From: Sulfitobacter guttiformis
Lineage (GTDB): Bacteria; Pseudomonadota; Alphaproteobacteria; Rhodobacterales; Rhodobacteraceae
NCBI RefSeq assembly: GCF_003610455.1
Contig: NZ_RAQK01000002.1
Location: 682,001 to 746,000 of the forward strand
Length of the DNA: 64,000 nt
Direction of reading: 5' to 3'
Shown: positions 1-10,404 of the stretch, piece after piece
How positions within the stretch are numbered: the stretch's first letter is position 1
Layout: every line of letters starts with the position of its first letter
Program-made: the position numbers and the translations under genes
Notes under the pieces: generated by a model
Seen by the model: only the letters and a program-made list of their open reading frames with translations
Told to the model about the DNA's origin: nothing
Databases searched by the model: none

Positions 1-30
1 GCGCAGAACTATCTCGCGGCGTATGAATAA
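1..30 (+). CDS. C-terminal tail of an upstream gene (partial)
   Basis: The first bases read in one open frame as ten codons ending in TAA, with tail residues AQNYLAAYE. The stop would overlap the start of the next gene by 8 bases (ATGAATAA), the same tight packing seen elsewhere in the window. Only the last nine residues are visible, so the product cannot be named. Confidence 0.35.
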   Translation, partial: AQNYLAAYE

Positions 31-1231
31 ACACATATCCCCCTTCCCGCCCAGCGCCGCCGCCGCTTATGCGCGGCTTGCAGAATTTGCACCCTATGCC
101 GGCCAGGATTATGCCAAAAAGCGAAATTTTGATCTGGGCGGTGCGGTTTCGGGCGGGCCAAGTGCGCACAGTCATGTTTCGACGCTGTCGCCGTATTTAC
201 GGATGAAACTGCTTGATGAGGGCGATGTCTCCCGCGCAGTATTGAACCAGATGACGCCGGGTGCCGCAGATAAGTTCATCGCCGAAGTGTGGTGGCGCAC
301 CTACTGGAAGGGATGGATGGAGCAGCGGCCCACAGTCTGGACAGCCTACCGCGACGATCTGGCGCGCCTACACAACGAGGTCCAGACCCAGTCAGGACTG
401 CGACAGCGCTGGGAGGCTGCCTGTCTGGGCGAAACAGGCATCGACCCATTCGATCACTGGGCGCGGGAGCTGGCGCAAACCGGCTATCTGCACAACCATG
501 CGCGCATGTGGTTTGCCTCGATCTGGATCTTCACGCTTAAGTTGCCTTGGCAATTAGGCGCGGACTTCTTCCTGCGGCATTTGCTTGATGGCGATGCGGC
601 AGTAAATACGCTCAGTTGGCGCTGGGTTGCAGGGATTCAGACGCAGGGCAAAACCTATCTCGCGGAAGCTTCAAACATTGCCAAATTCACCGATGGGCGG
701 TTCATAGGCGTTAAAGGGCTCGCGGACAGTGCCGTTCCGGTCACCGCGCCCGCCCAGCCAAATCGACAGGAGATTGCGCAAATTGCTCCCTATGACGGCG
801 CTCCGGCTGACCGTGTGGGCTTGCTGTTGCACTCGGACGATATCGTAGCACCACCTTTAGACGCTTTGGGCGTCACCCCCGTTAGCACTGCTTATCTGGA
901 CTGCACTACAGCACAAAGCCCATGGCGAACTGCATCGATGGTTACGGATTTCAGAAAGGCTTTGGTACACGACCTTACGACACAGGCAATGATGCTTGAC
1001 GCAGATGTCTCCGTTTCGGACTGGGCCTCGGCACAAGGACTGGACCGGATTATCACGCCCCATGCCCCTGTCGGTGCGGTGCGTAGCGCGCTGCGCCACG
1101 TGCGCAAGGCGGGCACGGTGCCCGTGACGGAGATCCGCCGACCGATTGATAGCGCTGCATGGCCTCTCGCAACCGCCGGTTTCTTTAAGTTCCGTGCCCA
1201 CATACCGGAATTACTCGAACAATTTGGGTAG
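23..1231 (+). CDS. Photolyase/cryptochrome-like FAD-binding protein
   Basis: This 402-residue protein carries the helical FAD-binding lobe of the DNA photolyase/cryptochrome family. Residues about 40-235 include the Trp-rich signature (WWRTYW, near 90) and the motif SWRWVAGIQTQGK at 198-210, which lines the flavin pocket in this family. The usual N-terminal antenna domain is missing, since the lobe starts within the first 40 residues. Instead, residues about 260-402 look like a short alpha/beta segment placed C-terminally. The protein is therefore FAD-binding by homology, but whether it repairs DNA or senses light cannot be told. The start sits 8 bases inside the previous reading frame, with no strong ribosome binding site. 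Confidence 0.8.
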   Translation: MNKHISPFPPSAAAAYARLAEFAPYAGQDYAKKRNFDLGGAVSGGPSAHSHVSTLSPYLRMKLLDEGDVSRAVLNQMTPGAADKFIAEVWWRTYWKGWMEQRPTVWTAYRDDLARLHNEVQTQSGLRQRWEAACLGETGIDPFDHWARELAQTGYLHNHARMWFASIWIFTLKLPWQLGADFFLRHLLDGDAAVNTLSWRWVAGIQTQGKTYLAEASNIAKFTDGRFIGVKGLADSAVPVTAPAQPNRQEIAQIAPYDGAPADRVGLLLHSDDIVAPPLDALGVTPVSTAYLDCTTAQSPWRTASMVTDFRKALVHDLTTQAMMLDADVSVSDWASAQGLDRIITPHAPVGAVRSALRHVRKAGTVPVTEIRRPIDSAAWPLATAGFFKFRAHIPELLEQFG

Positions 1232-1259
1232 AATATGCTTCACAGGCCCAATTCGGATT

Positions 1260-1299
1260 GCGTCATGTTATTGTAATTCAACCGTCATAAATCTGTGAC
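1260..1299 (+). promoter_or_regulatory. Pho box upstream of phoX
   Basis: Four 7-base units repeat at an exact 11-base period: GCGTCAT, TTGTAAT, CCGTCAT, CTGTGAC. Each is separated by four AT-rich bases. This matches the layout of PhoB boxes (CTGTCAT units with 4-base spacers), and the array ends about 50 bases before the phoX start. It implies induction under phosphate starvation. Confidence 0.75.
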
Positions 1300-1347
1300 G
1301 GAATCACGGGAAAAAGCAGCGACCGTAATGCGAGCCTGGAGCAAGCC

Positions 1348-3378
1348 ATGAACCGTAAATCCATCTTGAACGATCCGACAATCGGCAACAGGGCCGAAGC
1401 CTTTGAGGCATTCGACGACATCCCCACAAACCCCCATCTGAGCCGTACAATTGGCGAAGTTGTCGCCGCACGCTATTCGCGCCGCGATATGTTCAAGGGA
1501 TCGCTTGCGGTAACCGCCACAACCGCGTTGTTTGGAACCTCAGCCATGATCGCGCCCAAGCAGGCAGCGGCGGCGGGCACCTCGCGCTATAACTTCACTG
1601 AGCTCGAGTGGGGCAATGATTCGATGCACCACGTAGCCGAAGGATATGACGCCGAAATCTTGCTGCGCTGGGGCGATCCTATTACTGCTGATGCGCCAGA
1701 ATTCGACGTGATGAACCAGACCGCAGCGGCACAACTGACGCAGTTCGGGTATAACAACGACTACGTAGGTTTTACGGCGCTCAACGATGCCGGCACCCGT
1801 GGTTTGCTGTGCGTAAACCACGAATACACCAACGAGGAGGTCATGTTTCCCGGTCTGGTGCGCCCCGAAGGCGAGGCCTTTGCAAACATCACGCCCGAGC
1901 AGATCGACATCGAGATGGCCGCCCATGGGGGCACAGTTGTGGAAATCGAGAAAGAAACAACCGGTGAATGGCGCGTAGAGCGCAATGGCCAATACAACCG
2001 CCGCATCACTCCGCTCAACACCAAAATGACCATTGACGGCCCTGCCGCAGGCCACGCCCGTATGAAAACCAACGCCGACCCCGACGGCATGACAATCATC
2101 GGCACGCTCAACAATTGCGCGGGCGGCATGACGCCCTGGGGCACCTATCTGATGGCCGAGGAGAACTTCCACGGCTATTTCTGGACCGGCCAGCTTGATG
2201 CCGAAGGCAAGGCTGACCTGTCCGCCTTGCCGGATGCCGATATTAAACGCCATGATCGCTACGGCGTGCCGGGCATGTGGTACGCGTGGGGCACCACCCA
2301 CGATCGTTTTGACATCGACAAAGAGCCGAACGAGCCGAACCGCTTTGGCTGGATCGTCGAGGTGGATCCGCGCGACCCCGAAGCGATGCCCGTCAAACAT
2401 ACCGCACTGGGCCGTTTCCGCCATGAAGGTTGCGAGACAACACTGGCCGCCGATGGCCGTCTGGTAATCTATTCGGGCGACGACAACCGCTTTGACTACC
2501 AGTACAAATACGTCTCCACCGGCAAAGTGGGCGATGACAAAGCGGCGAATTCCAAACTGCTGAGCGATGGCACGCTTTTTGTTGCGCGCTTTGACGAGGA
2601 CGGCGTCATCAACTGGTTGCCGCTGGTACATGGCAACGGGCCGCTAACCGCCGAGAACGGCTTTAACGATCAGGGTGACGTTATGATCGACACCCGCATC
2701 GCCGCCGATCTGTTGGGTGCGACCCCGATGGACCGCCCCGAGGACGCACAGCCGCGCGGCGACGGATCGGTTTATTTGATGCTCACCAACAACTCCAAGC
2801 GCAAGCCAGAGCAGGTAAATGCTGCCAACCCGCGCCCCGAAAGCGCGTTTGGCCACATTATCGAGATCAAGGAAGATGGAGGCGATCACGGCTCGACAGC
2901 GGGGAAGTGGTCCATTCTGGTCCAGTGCGGCGATCCATCGGTGGCCGAAGTGGGTGCCGTCTGGAACCCCGAGACCTCTGCAAATGGCTGGTTCGGCTCC
3001 CCTGACAACGCGGCGATCGATGCCGATGGCCGCCTGTGAGTCTCTACCGATCAGGGCACGAATTGGGGCGAGACAGGCAAGTCTGACGGCCTGTACGGGG
3101 TCGAAACAGAAGGCGAGGCACGCGGCACGTCCAAGTTATTCTTCCGCTGCCCTGTGGGCGGCGAAATGTGCGGGCCATACTTCACCGATGATCAGGAAAC
3201 GCTGTTTGTGGCAGTTCAGCACCCCGGAACGGACGGCACAAAGGATCTGGCGGGCTTCGAGCGCAACTCGACGTTCGAGGACCCGGCGACACGCTGGCCC
3301 GACTTTGATCCTGCAATGCCCCCGCGCCCTGCGGTCGTCGTGATCACCAAAAAAGGCGGCGGAAAGATCGCAGTCTAA
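1348..3378 (+). pseudogene. phoX: PhoX-type alkaline phosphatase, interrupted by an in-frame TGA
   Basis: PhoX-family phosphatases (DUF839) are exported calcium/iron-dependent phosphomonoesterases. The N-terminus carries a twin-arginine signal (SRRDMFKGSLA near residues 47-57, then a hydrophobic stretch ending AAAA). The frame runs 563 codons to TGA at 3037-3039 and then continues without a break for 112 more codons to TAA at 3376. Sequence on both sides (DADGRL, then VSTDQGTNWGETG) is one continuous PhoX block, and the stop falls where PhoX proteins have Trp, so a TGG-to-TGA change is the simplest reading. Full length would be about 676 residues. A good ribosome binding site (GGAG) and a Pho box precede it. 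If real, the product loses its C-terminal sixth. Confidence 0.85.
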
Positions 3379-3412
3379 CCCCTATTTAACAAAATCTATT
3401 TTCAGCAGTTTA

Positions 3413-3446
3413 ATGGCTCCGCCAATTACAGGCGGGGCCATTTTTT
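3413..3446 (+). terminator. Rho-independent terminator of phoX
   Basis: An 11-base stem (ATGGCTCCGCC pairing with GGCGGGGCCAT, one G-T pair) with a short loop is followed by a run of T. It lies 35 bases after the phoX stop. Confidence 0.8.
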
Positions 3447-3549
3447 ATTGTGCCAACTCCCGCACGACCTCGTCCATCTCTGCGCTCAAGGCAGTTCAAT
3501 GAGAGGTATAGATCGCGGCATTGTCGGGATCAATCTGGCCCGGCGTTTG
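3445..3549 (-). pseudogene. Possible gene-tail remnant
   Basis: Read on the minus strand, this segment gives a protein-like tail (GQIDPDNAAIYTSH, a TGA, then TALSAEMDEVVRELAQ and TAA). The residue mix looks coding, but it is short, contains a stop and has no recognisable upstream part. It may be the decayed end of a gene once convergent with phoX. Identity unknown. Confidence 0.2.
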
Positions 3550-4878
<1,329 letters not shown>

Positions 4879-4879
<1 letters not shown>

Positions 4880-5631
4880 TGCCGGATACACCAACGCCCG
4901 AAAAACCCGCGCTTGGCGGTTATGCAGCGCGCCTGCGCGAAAATCACCCTGTGGCCCTGCATCCACCCTACCGTACCTCGGTCAAGCGCAGCCCGACCTA
5001 TGCCCCCATCTCGTTTCCGACAACGCCGAGCGAGGAGTTCGGTCCCACCTTCGGCCATACCGATCTGGGACCGATGGACCACGATCTGCTCCATAACTTT
5101 GGCCCTAAGGGCGAATCCGCCATTGGCCCGCGCATTATCGTTCATGGTCGTGTGCAGGACCAGTTCGGCGGGCCGGTTGACGGCGCACTGTTGGAGATTT
5201 GGCAGGCCAACGCCGGCGGGCGTTACCGCCATGTGCGGGAGGGATACATCGCCCCCCTTGATCCGAATTTCGGCGGCTGTGGTCGGGTGCTGACAGGGCC
5301 AGATGGCAGGTACGAATTTCGCACCGTTATGCCCGGCCCCTACCCCTGGCCAAACGGACCCAACGACTGGCGGCCCGCCCATATCCACTTTTCGGTATTC
5401 GGGGCGGGATTTGCCCAGCGGCTGATCACGCAAATGTATTTCGAGGGGGATCCGCTGATCCCGCTATGCCCGATCGTGCGCACAATCCATGATGCCGGTG
5501 CGGTCAAACGGCTGATCGCGCCGCTCGACATGGCGCGGACCGTCCCCATGGATGCCCGCGCCTACCGCTTCGACATCACCCTTCGCGGGCGGCGGCAGAC
5601 TATGTTCGAAAACCGGATAGAGGGCCTGTGA
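4879..5631 (+). CDS. pcaH: Protocatechuate 3,4-dioxygenase beta subunit
   Basis: PcaH carries the non-haem Fe(III) site of protocatechuate 3,4-dioxygenase, which cleaves the ring of protocatechuate between its two hydroxyls to give beta-carboxymuconate. The 250-residue protein has the family core [20 protein letters not shown] and the metal-ligand region with RPAHIHFSV near residue 170. Start and stop both overlap neighbours (TGATG at each end), so pobA, pcaH and pcaG form one translationally coupled operon. The later pathway genes (pcaB, pcaC, pcaD) are not in the window. Confidence 0.95.
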
Positions 5632-6221
5632 TGGATGATTTTCCCGAAACTGCCAGCCAGACCGCAGGCCCCTACGTCCACATCGGCTGCACGCCCAATT
5701 TCGCGGGGATCAACGGCGTATATCCCCAAGACCTCGGGCGGCACATGATCGGGGAGGCAGCCAAAGGTAAGCGGATCATTCTCACAGGTATTATATATGA
5801 CGGCGACGGCACGCCCATGCGCGATGCAATGATTGAAGCATGGCAGCCGGACGCCGCCGGATTGTTTGCAGGTCAAAAAGGTGCTGATCCCGCAGTATCC
5901 GGTTTTGGCCGATGTCCATGCGATGCTATTGATGGGCGTTTTCGCTTTGAGACGGTTAAACCGGGGTCTGTTGCCTTCCCCGATGGCAGGATGCAGGCGC
6001 CCCACATTACCTTGTGGATCGTCGCGCGCGGCATCAATCTGGGGCTTCATACCCGCGCCTATTTCGCGGGCGACGAGGCGCTGGCGCACGATCCTGTTCT
6101 GGCGCGGATTGAACATAAATCCCGCGTTCGCACCCTGCTGGCCCAGCCCAAGGGAGATGGCGTTTTCGAAATCAACATCCACCTTCAAGGACCTGAAGAG
6201 ACAATATTTTTCGACGCATAA
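5631..6221 (+). CDS. pcaG: Protocatechuate 3,4-dioxygenase alpha subunit
   Basis: PcaG pairs with PcaH in the dioxygenase; it shares the fold but lacks the full iron site. The 196-residue protein opens with ETASQTAGPYVHIG, typical of alpha subunits, and ends in the conserved FEINIHLQGPEETIFFD segment. I chose the ATG that overlaps the pcaH stop (TGATG); a GTG one codon upstream is possible but less likely. A strong hairpin follows the stop. Confidence 0.95.
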   Translation: MDDFPETASQTAGPYVHIGCTPNFAGINGVYPQDLGRHMIGEAAKGKRIILTGIIYDGDGTPMRDAMIEAWQPDAAGLFAGQKGADPAVSGFGRCPCDAIDGRFRFETVKPGSVAFPDGRMQAPHITLWIVARGINLGLHTRAYFAGDEALAHDPVLARIEHKSRVRTLLAQPKGDGVFEINIHLQGPEETIFFDA

Positions 6222-6230
6222 GTGCGCGTA

Positions 6231-6263
6231 CCGGAAAGCTAATATAGCAAATTAGCTTTCCGG
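6231..6263. terminator. Bidirectional terminator between pcaG and kynU
   Basis: A perfect 13-base inverted repeat (CCGGAAAGCTAAT and its complement) encloses a 7-base loop in the gap between two convergent genes. It can end transcription from both sides. Confidence 0.75.
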
Positions 6264-6279
6264 CATAATACCTTGATAA

Positions 6280-7470
6280 TTAAGTAACTTTTGACTTTGT
6301 TTTGTATTTTTCCTGATCCCAAAGATTGTTGCTCATCACATCCGCAATGATCGCCACAGCGGCACTTATATCGCCACTGTCGAGATACATGGGCGTGAAC
6401 CCGAAACGCATGATGTCAGGTGCACGGAAGTCACCGATCACACCGCGATCAATCACGGCCTGCATGGCAGCGTATCCTTCATGGAAGCGGAAAGACACTT
6501 GCGAGCCCCGCACAGCGCTGTCGCGCGGGCTGGCCAGCGTGAGTTGCGGCACGTCCCGCTCGATCTCCATGATAAACTGCTCTTGAAGTTTGATCGATTC
6601 CGCACGCAACTGCGCCATATCAACATCTGCCCAAAGCTCCATCGCAACTTCCAGCGCTGTCAACTGGATCACCGGCGGGGTACCCACGCGCATCCGCTCG
6701 ATGCCCGCGCCGGCCTTATAGCTCAGATCAAAGGCGAAGGGTTGGCGGTGACCCAGCCACCCACTCAGGGCCGGCTCAATCGTCTCGACCAGATCGCTAC
6801 GCACATAGATAAACGCAGGCGCGCCTGGTCCGCCATTTAGATATTTATAGGTACATCCGATGGCAAATTCGCAGTTGGATCCCGCGAGATCGACCTCGAT
6901 TGCGCCTGCGGAATGGGCCAGATCCCACAGCATTACGGCGCCCTTTGCCTGAACGGCCTTGGTCACCGCCTTCATATCATGCGTGCGGCCGGTGCGATAA
7001 TCGACCTGCGTCAGCATGACAACGGCCACATCTTCATCCACGGCCCCCAGCACCTCTTCAGGCGCCACCTTGCGCAACTCGTATCCCTGCTCTAGCAGCC
7101 CCACCAGACCTTCGGCCATGTACAGGTCAGAAGGAAAGTTGCCTGTATCACTCAGGATAACGCGGCGCTTGGGGGTCATCTTTACCGCAGCGGCCAGCGC
7201 CTGAAACACTTTGAGCGACAGCGTGTCACCCATCACGACAGTGCCATCGGGAGCACCGATGATGCGCGCAACCTGATTGCCAACGCGGCTGGGCTGGTCC
7301 ATCCAGCCTGCCCCGTTCCAGCCACGGATGAGCATGTCGCCCCATTCATCCGCGATCATCTTTTGCACACGTGCAGCAACTGCCTTGGGCAATGGCCCCA
7401 GCGAGTTACCATCAAGGTAAATCACGCCCTCAGGCAGTATAAATGCTTCTTTTCTCAGGATACCGGACAT
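6280..7470 (-). CDS. kynU: Kynureninase
   Basis: KynU is a PLP enzyme that hydrolyses kynurenine to anthranilate and alanine. The 396-residue protein shows the aminotransferase-V fold with the YLDGNSLGPLP opening (about residue 18), GDTLSLKVFQALAAA, the WDLAHSAGA block and the PLP-lysine segment CTYKYLNGGPGAP. Its ATG directly abuts the kynA stop codon (TAAATG), so the two are coupled. No kynurenine formamidase (kynB) gene is adjacent, so the middle step of the pathway must be encoded elsewhere or done by another hydrolase. Confidence 0.95.
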   Translation of the reverse strand: MSGILRKEAFILPEGVIYLDGNSLGPLPKAVAARVQKMIADEWGDMLIRGWNGAGWMDQPSRVGNQVARIIGAPDGTVVMGDTLSLKVFQALAAAVKMTPKRRVILSDTGNFPSDLYMAEGLVGLLEQGYELRKVAPEEVLGAVDEDVAVVMLTQVDYRTGRTHDMKAVTKAVQAKGAVMLWDLAHSAGAIEVDLAGSNCEFAIGCTYKYLNGGPGAPAFIYVRSDLVETIEPALSGWLGHRQPFAFDLSYKAGAGIERMRVGTPPVIQLTALEVAMELWADVDMAQLRAESIKLQEQFIMEIERDVPQLTLASPRDSAVRGSQVSFRFHEGYAAMQAVIDRGVIGDFRAPDIMRFGFTPMYLDSGDISAAVAIIADVMSNNLWDQEKYKTKSKVT

Positions 7471-8298
7471 TTAAAGCGCTCCTCTGACATGCCATAATTC
7501 GGGGAATAATTCTACTTCGAGCATTTTGCGCAGGTATGCGACACCTGCCGTGCCGCCGGTGCCGCGTTTGAACCCGATGATCCGCTCTACGGTGGTGACG
7601 TGGTTGAACCGCCAGCGCCGGAAGTAATCCTCAAGATCGACCAGCTTTTCCGCCAACTCGTACAGGTCCCATTGCGCACGTGGATTTTGGTACACGCGTT
7701 GCCACAAATCCTGAATGGCGGGCCGTGCCTGCCAATCGGTCGTACCGGGCGCACCTGCCAGATCAGGCCCGTCAAATCGCGCGCACAGCAGTGAAATAGC
7801 GACCTGATACAGACTGGGCTGCGCCAGTTCTTCTTCCAGCCGCGAAAAGGACGCCGCTTTGTGTTTGTGCAGCTTCATCAGCGCTTCATTGCGATTGCCC
7901 AGCAAAAACTCCACCAATCGGTACTGGTGCGACTGGAACCCCGACGAGTTGCCGAGGCTGGGCCGGAAACTTGTATACTCACTTGGGGTCATCGTACGCA
8001 AAACGTCCCAGGCGTTGTTAAGCTGTTCGAAAACACGCGCAACACGGCTCAGCATCTTGAATGCCGTCGGAAGCTCACCCGCCAGCATCGCCGCCCGCGC
8101 CGCCTCAAGCTCGTGAATGGCCAGACGCATCCAAAGCTCGGATGTCTGGTGCTGGATGATGAACAGCATTTCATCATGCGCATCTGACTGTGGATGCTGG
8201 GCGTTCAGGATCGGATCTAGGCAGAGATAGTCCCCATAGGACATATCCTTGGAGAAATCCATCTTTGCGCCCTGTGAGGCCTGCTCGAATTCACTCAT
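7471..8298 (-). CDS. kynA: Tryptophan 2,3-dioxygenase
   Basis: KynA is a haem enzyme that oxidises L-tryptophan to N-formylkynurenine. The 275-residue length and the segments SYGDYLCLDPIL, DEMLFIIQHQTSELW (containing the conserved His), the middle SGFQSHQYRLVEFLLGN block and the C-terminal GTGGTAGVAYLRKML are all typical. It is the first gene of a two-gene operon with kynU. Confidence 0.95.
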   Translation of the reverse strand: MSEFEQASQGAKMDFSKDMSYGDYLCLDPILNAQHPQSDAHDEMLFIIQHQTSELWMRLAIHELEAARAAMLAGELPTAFKMLSRVARVFEQLNNAWDVLRTMTPSEYTSFRPSLGNSSGFQSHQYRLVEFLLGNRNEALMKLHKHKAASFSRLEEELAQPSLYQVAISLLCARFDGPDLAGAPGTTDWQARPAIQDLWQRVYQNPRAQWDLYELAEKLVDLEDYFRRWRFNHVTTVERIIGFKRGTGGTAGVAYLRKMLEVELFPELWHVRGAL

Positions 8299-8409
8299 AC
8301 CGCCGCCCTTCCGCCTGTACTTGGACAGGGCGTACCATAGCGGAGGATTGCCTGCTACAAAAATACTTCAAGCCTAAAGCAAACGCGCGCCGCCCGCAGT
8401 TGTTTGGCG

Positions 8410-9285
8410 TTAGGGCATTAGTACCCGCACACCGGGCATCGCTGCAATCTTGGCGACATCCTCGTCGTAAATCTCGGACATCTCGTCGACGATCTCGTCG
8501 GTCCAGCCGGGCATGTCCAACTCCTCCTCGACCTCTCCGTCTAATGCATATTTATCGAGGAAGGCTGCGATGGCGCGGCGCTTCTGGTGCTCGGTCATAA
8601 CTGGATGATCTTTGAGATAGGCGCGAAAGCGGGTCATGCCTTCGGCACTCATGATAGAGCTTAGGAGGTCAAAGCCGCCAATGATTTTCTGATCATCAGG
8701 CAATCCGGCCATTTGACGAATAATATGCGCCCAGATTAGCGGCGTATCCTCATTGCACCAAAGGGTAATCGGAATATCTGGCACAGCATTGCGCAGTTGG
8801 CCTATGGTTTCCGACCACAGGATATCGCGCGGATCACGCCCGCCCCAAAAGGCTGCCGGCTCGGGCTTTTTTGCCTTGCTGTGCAAGATCGGCAACAAGG
8901 TCGCGGGATTCCGAATCCCCATGAAGATCTCAATATCATCCTGCGCGAATATCGTTGCCATACTCGTCATGCGCTCAGCGGCCGCCGGATAGAATATGCC
9001 CTCCTCGACCGCAGTTTTAGGTGTGCGAAAGAAGTTCGCGTCCGACAGGATCACACGGCCTGCATCACTGTCGTCCAGAAACGCATCCATGAGAACATCA
9101 CGCGCAACCTCCGAGGGCGGCGCGCTGGCCATTGCATTCAGAGTATCACGCAAGATTGCACGGTATTTTCCATGCCCCGGCACCACTGTCCCTTGCGCTG
9201 CAAAATCATCCGCATTGCGCAAAAGGCACTTCATCATGCGGTCTTCTTCGGTGAAATGCACACCAACATGCAGAACAAGTTTCAT
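8410..9285 (-). CDS. Sulfotransferase-like protein of unknown substrate
   Basis: This 291-residue protein starts with a beta-strand and loop (MKLVLHVGVHFTEED) placed like the PAPS-binding loop of sulfotransferases, though the usual G-[ST]-[ST] triplet is not seen. It has a later NPATLLPILHSK helix and an acidic C-terminus (about residues 235-280). I recognise the general fold class common in Rhodobacterales but no defined function. A GTG 33 bases upstream could extend it by 11 Lys-rich residues; I prefer the internal ATG, where similarity to related proteins begins. It stands alone between kynA and the tRNA-Thr gene. Confidence 0.6.
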   Translation of the reverse strand: MKLVLHVGVHFTEEDRMMKCLLRNADDFAAQGTVVPGHGKYRAILRDTLNAMASAPPSEVARDVLMDAFLDDSDAGRVILSDANFFRTPKTAVEEGIFYPAAAERMTSMATIFAQDDIEIFMGIRNPATLLPILHSKAKKPEPAAFWGGRDPRDILWSETIGQLRNAVPDIPITLWCNEDTPLIWAHIIRQMAGLPDDQKIIGGFDLLSSIMSAEGMTRFRAYLKDHPVMTEHQKRRAIAAFLDKYALDGEVEEELDMPGWTDEIVDEMSEIYDEDVAKIAAMPGVRVLMP

Positions 9286-9406
9286 AACATACCGCCCATC
9301 TTTTTTCTTTTTTGTCACCTTGTCTCTATCAGAGCTATAAAACCTGCAAAAGGATCATAAAAGCCTCTTGCACGATCTTTGTAATCGCATTAAACGGCCC
9401 ATCAAT

Positions 9407-9482
9407 GCCCCTATAGCTCAGCTGGTAGAGCAATTGATTTGTAATCAATAGGTCCGCGGTTCGAGTCCGTGTGGGGGCACCA
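9407..9482 (+). tRNA. tRNA-Thr (anticodon UGU)
   Basis: A complete 76-base cloverleaf is present. The acceptor GCCCCTA pairs with TGGGGGC, the D arm is AGCTCAGCTGGTAGAGC, the anticodon stem ATTGA/TCAAT holds the loop TTTGTAA (anticodon TGT at 9440-9442), the T arm is GGTTCGAGTCC, and CCA is encoded. Its 3' end is the start of the integrase-bearing region and of a long direct repeat, so it is a likely integration site. Confidence 0.95.
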
Positions 9483-9593
9483 TTTCACCATACAAAATAG
9501 TCCGAAGACATCCGAAAAACCCTGTGTTATATAGGCTTTGCGGTATCTCTTTGTCCGATGCAGTCTAACGGCGTCCGGTACGATACCCCTGGA
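9473..9593 (+). repeat. att-like direct repeat, left copy
   Basis: This segment begins in the last bases of tRNA-Thr and runs toward the integrase remnant. An ungapped partner lies at 43401-43521 in the same orientation, with about 20 mismatches over 121 bases by eye. Shared runs include AATAGTCCGA, CTGTGTTATAT and GGCGTCCGGTACGATAC. A tRNA 3' end plus integrase-upstream sequence repeated 34 kb away is the pattern of island ends or stacked integrations. Confidence 0.7.
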
Positions 9594-9648
9594 TTGGGGG
9601 TATCCTTGGGGGTGTCGGCATTTGACCGGAAAAGTGACATCCCCAACG

Positions 9649-10140
9649 ATGCCACTATCAGATATTCAAGTTCGGAATCTAAAACCCCGCGACAAGGCCT
9701 ATAAGGTTTCAGACTTCGAGGGCTTGTTTGCCTTGATCAAGGTCAACGGTTCCAAACTTTGGCAGTTCAAATACAGCATCTTTGGCAAGGAACGGTTACT
9801 TTCCATTGACGTATGCCCCGAGGTTAGCTTGGCTCAAGCCCGCAAAGCCAAGGAAGATGCACGCGCCAAAGTAGCGGCAGACGTTGTTTCAAGCGAAGCG
9901 AAACAAACCGAAAGGCGGGTGAAGCATAAAGATTCAGCCCAGACGTTTGAGCTGATCGGGAGATTATTTCTCGAAAAGCAGCACTTGGAAGGGACGTCCA
10001 AAGCCACGTTGGACAAGACAGAACACCATCTGAAGCTTGCCAACCGTGACTTTGGGCGCTGACCAATCACCGACATCAATGCGCCTCTGATCCTGAAAAC
10101 GCTCAAGAAGGTCGAAGCCAAAGGAAATTATGAGACAGCC
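9649..10140 (+). pseudogene. Tyrosine integrase remnant
   Basis: The frame begins MPLSDIQVRNLKPRDKAYK and carries the N-terminal arm-binding domain of P4-type tyrosine integrases (DUF4102), with KLWQFKYSIFGKERLLS and the SLAQARKAKEDARAKV helix. A TGA at 10060 interrupts it, but the frame then continues with integrase-like sequence (PITDINAPLILKTLKKVEA, GNYETA) until an IS21-type end cuts it near 10147. The catalytic domain (R-H-R-Y) is gone, so the protein is dead. It lies just downstream of the tRNA, as such integrases do. Confidence 0.85.
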
Positions 10141-10147
10141 TGTTGAA

Positions 10148-10404
10148 TGTCATTGAGAACTGACTCGGTATTGTCACCGAGATTTGACCCACCTTTAATG
10201 TCTATCAGCAGTTATGTTTTGGTCAACGCTGGCTTCTCCTTTGCTGTTTTCTTTGCGGCCTCTGAACTGGCCTTGAAGCGGTAGCTGTCGTTTCCGTTTT
10301 CGAGAATGTGGCAGCGGTGGGTGAGCCGGTCGAGTAGTCCTGTTGTCATCTTTGCATCACCAAAGACCTGCGCCCATTCACTGAAGCTAAGGTTGATCGT
10401 GATG
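10148..10404 (-). mobile_element. IS21-family fragment: 3' end of istB and terminal repeat
   Basis: On the minus strand the sequence encodes the IstB C-terminus: [20 protein letters not shown], then [20 protein letters not shown] and a Lys/Ala-rich tail to the stop (TAA, complement of 10212-10214). IstB is the AAA+ helper ATPase of IS21 transposition. Beyond the stop lies a likely terminal repeat beginning TGTCATTGAGAACTGA at 10148. The rest of istB and all of istA are missing; the broken end joins hsdM-like sequence near 10402. Confidence 0.8.

Noticed and set aside
1540..2631. 363-codon minus-strand frame inside phoX
   Set aside because: It is a shadow of GC-rich codon bias over a clearly coding plus-strand gene and resembles no family.
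3037..3039. TGA in phoX as a selenocysteine codon
   Set aside because: The site is a conserved Trp position in PhoX, no hairpin follows at SECIS distance, and there is no Cys homologue pattern.
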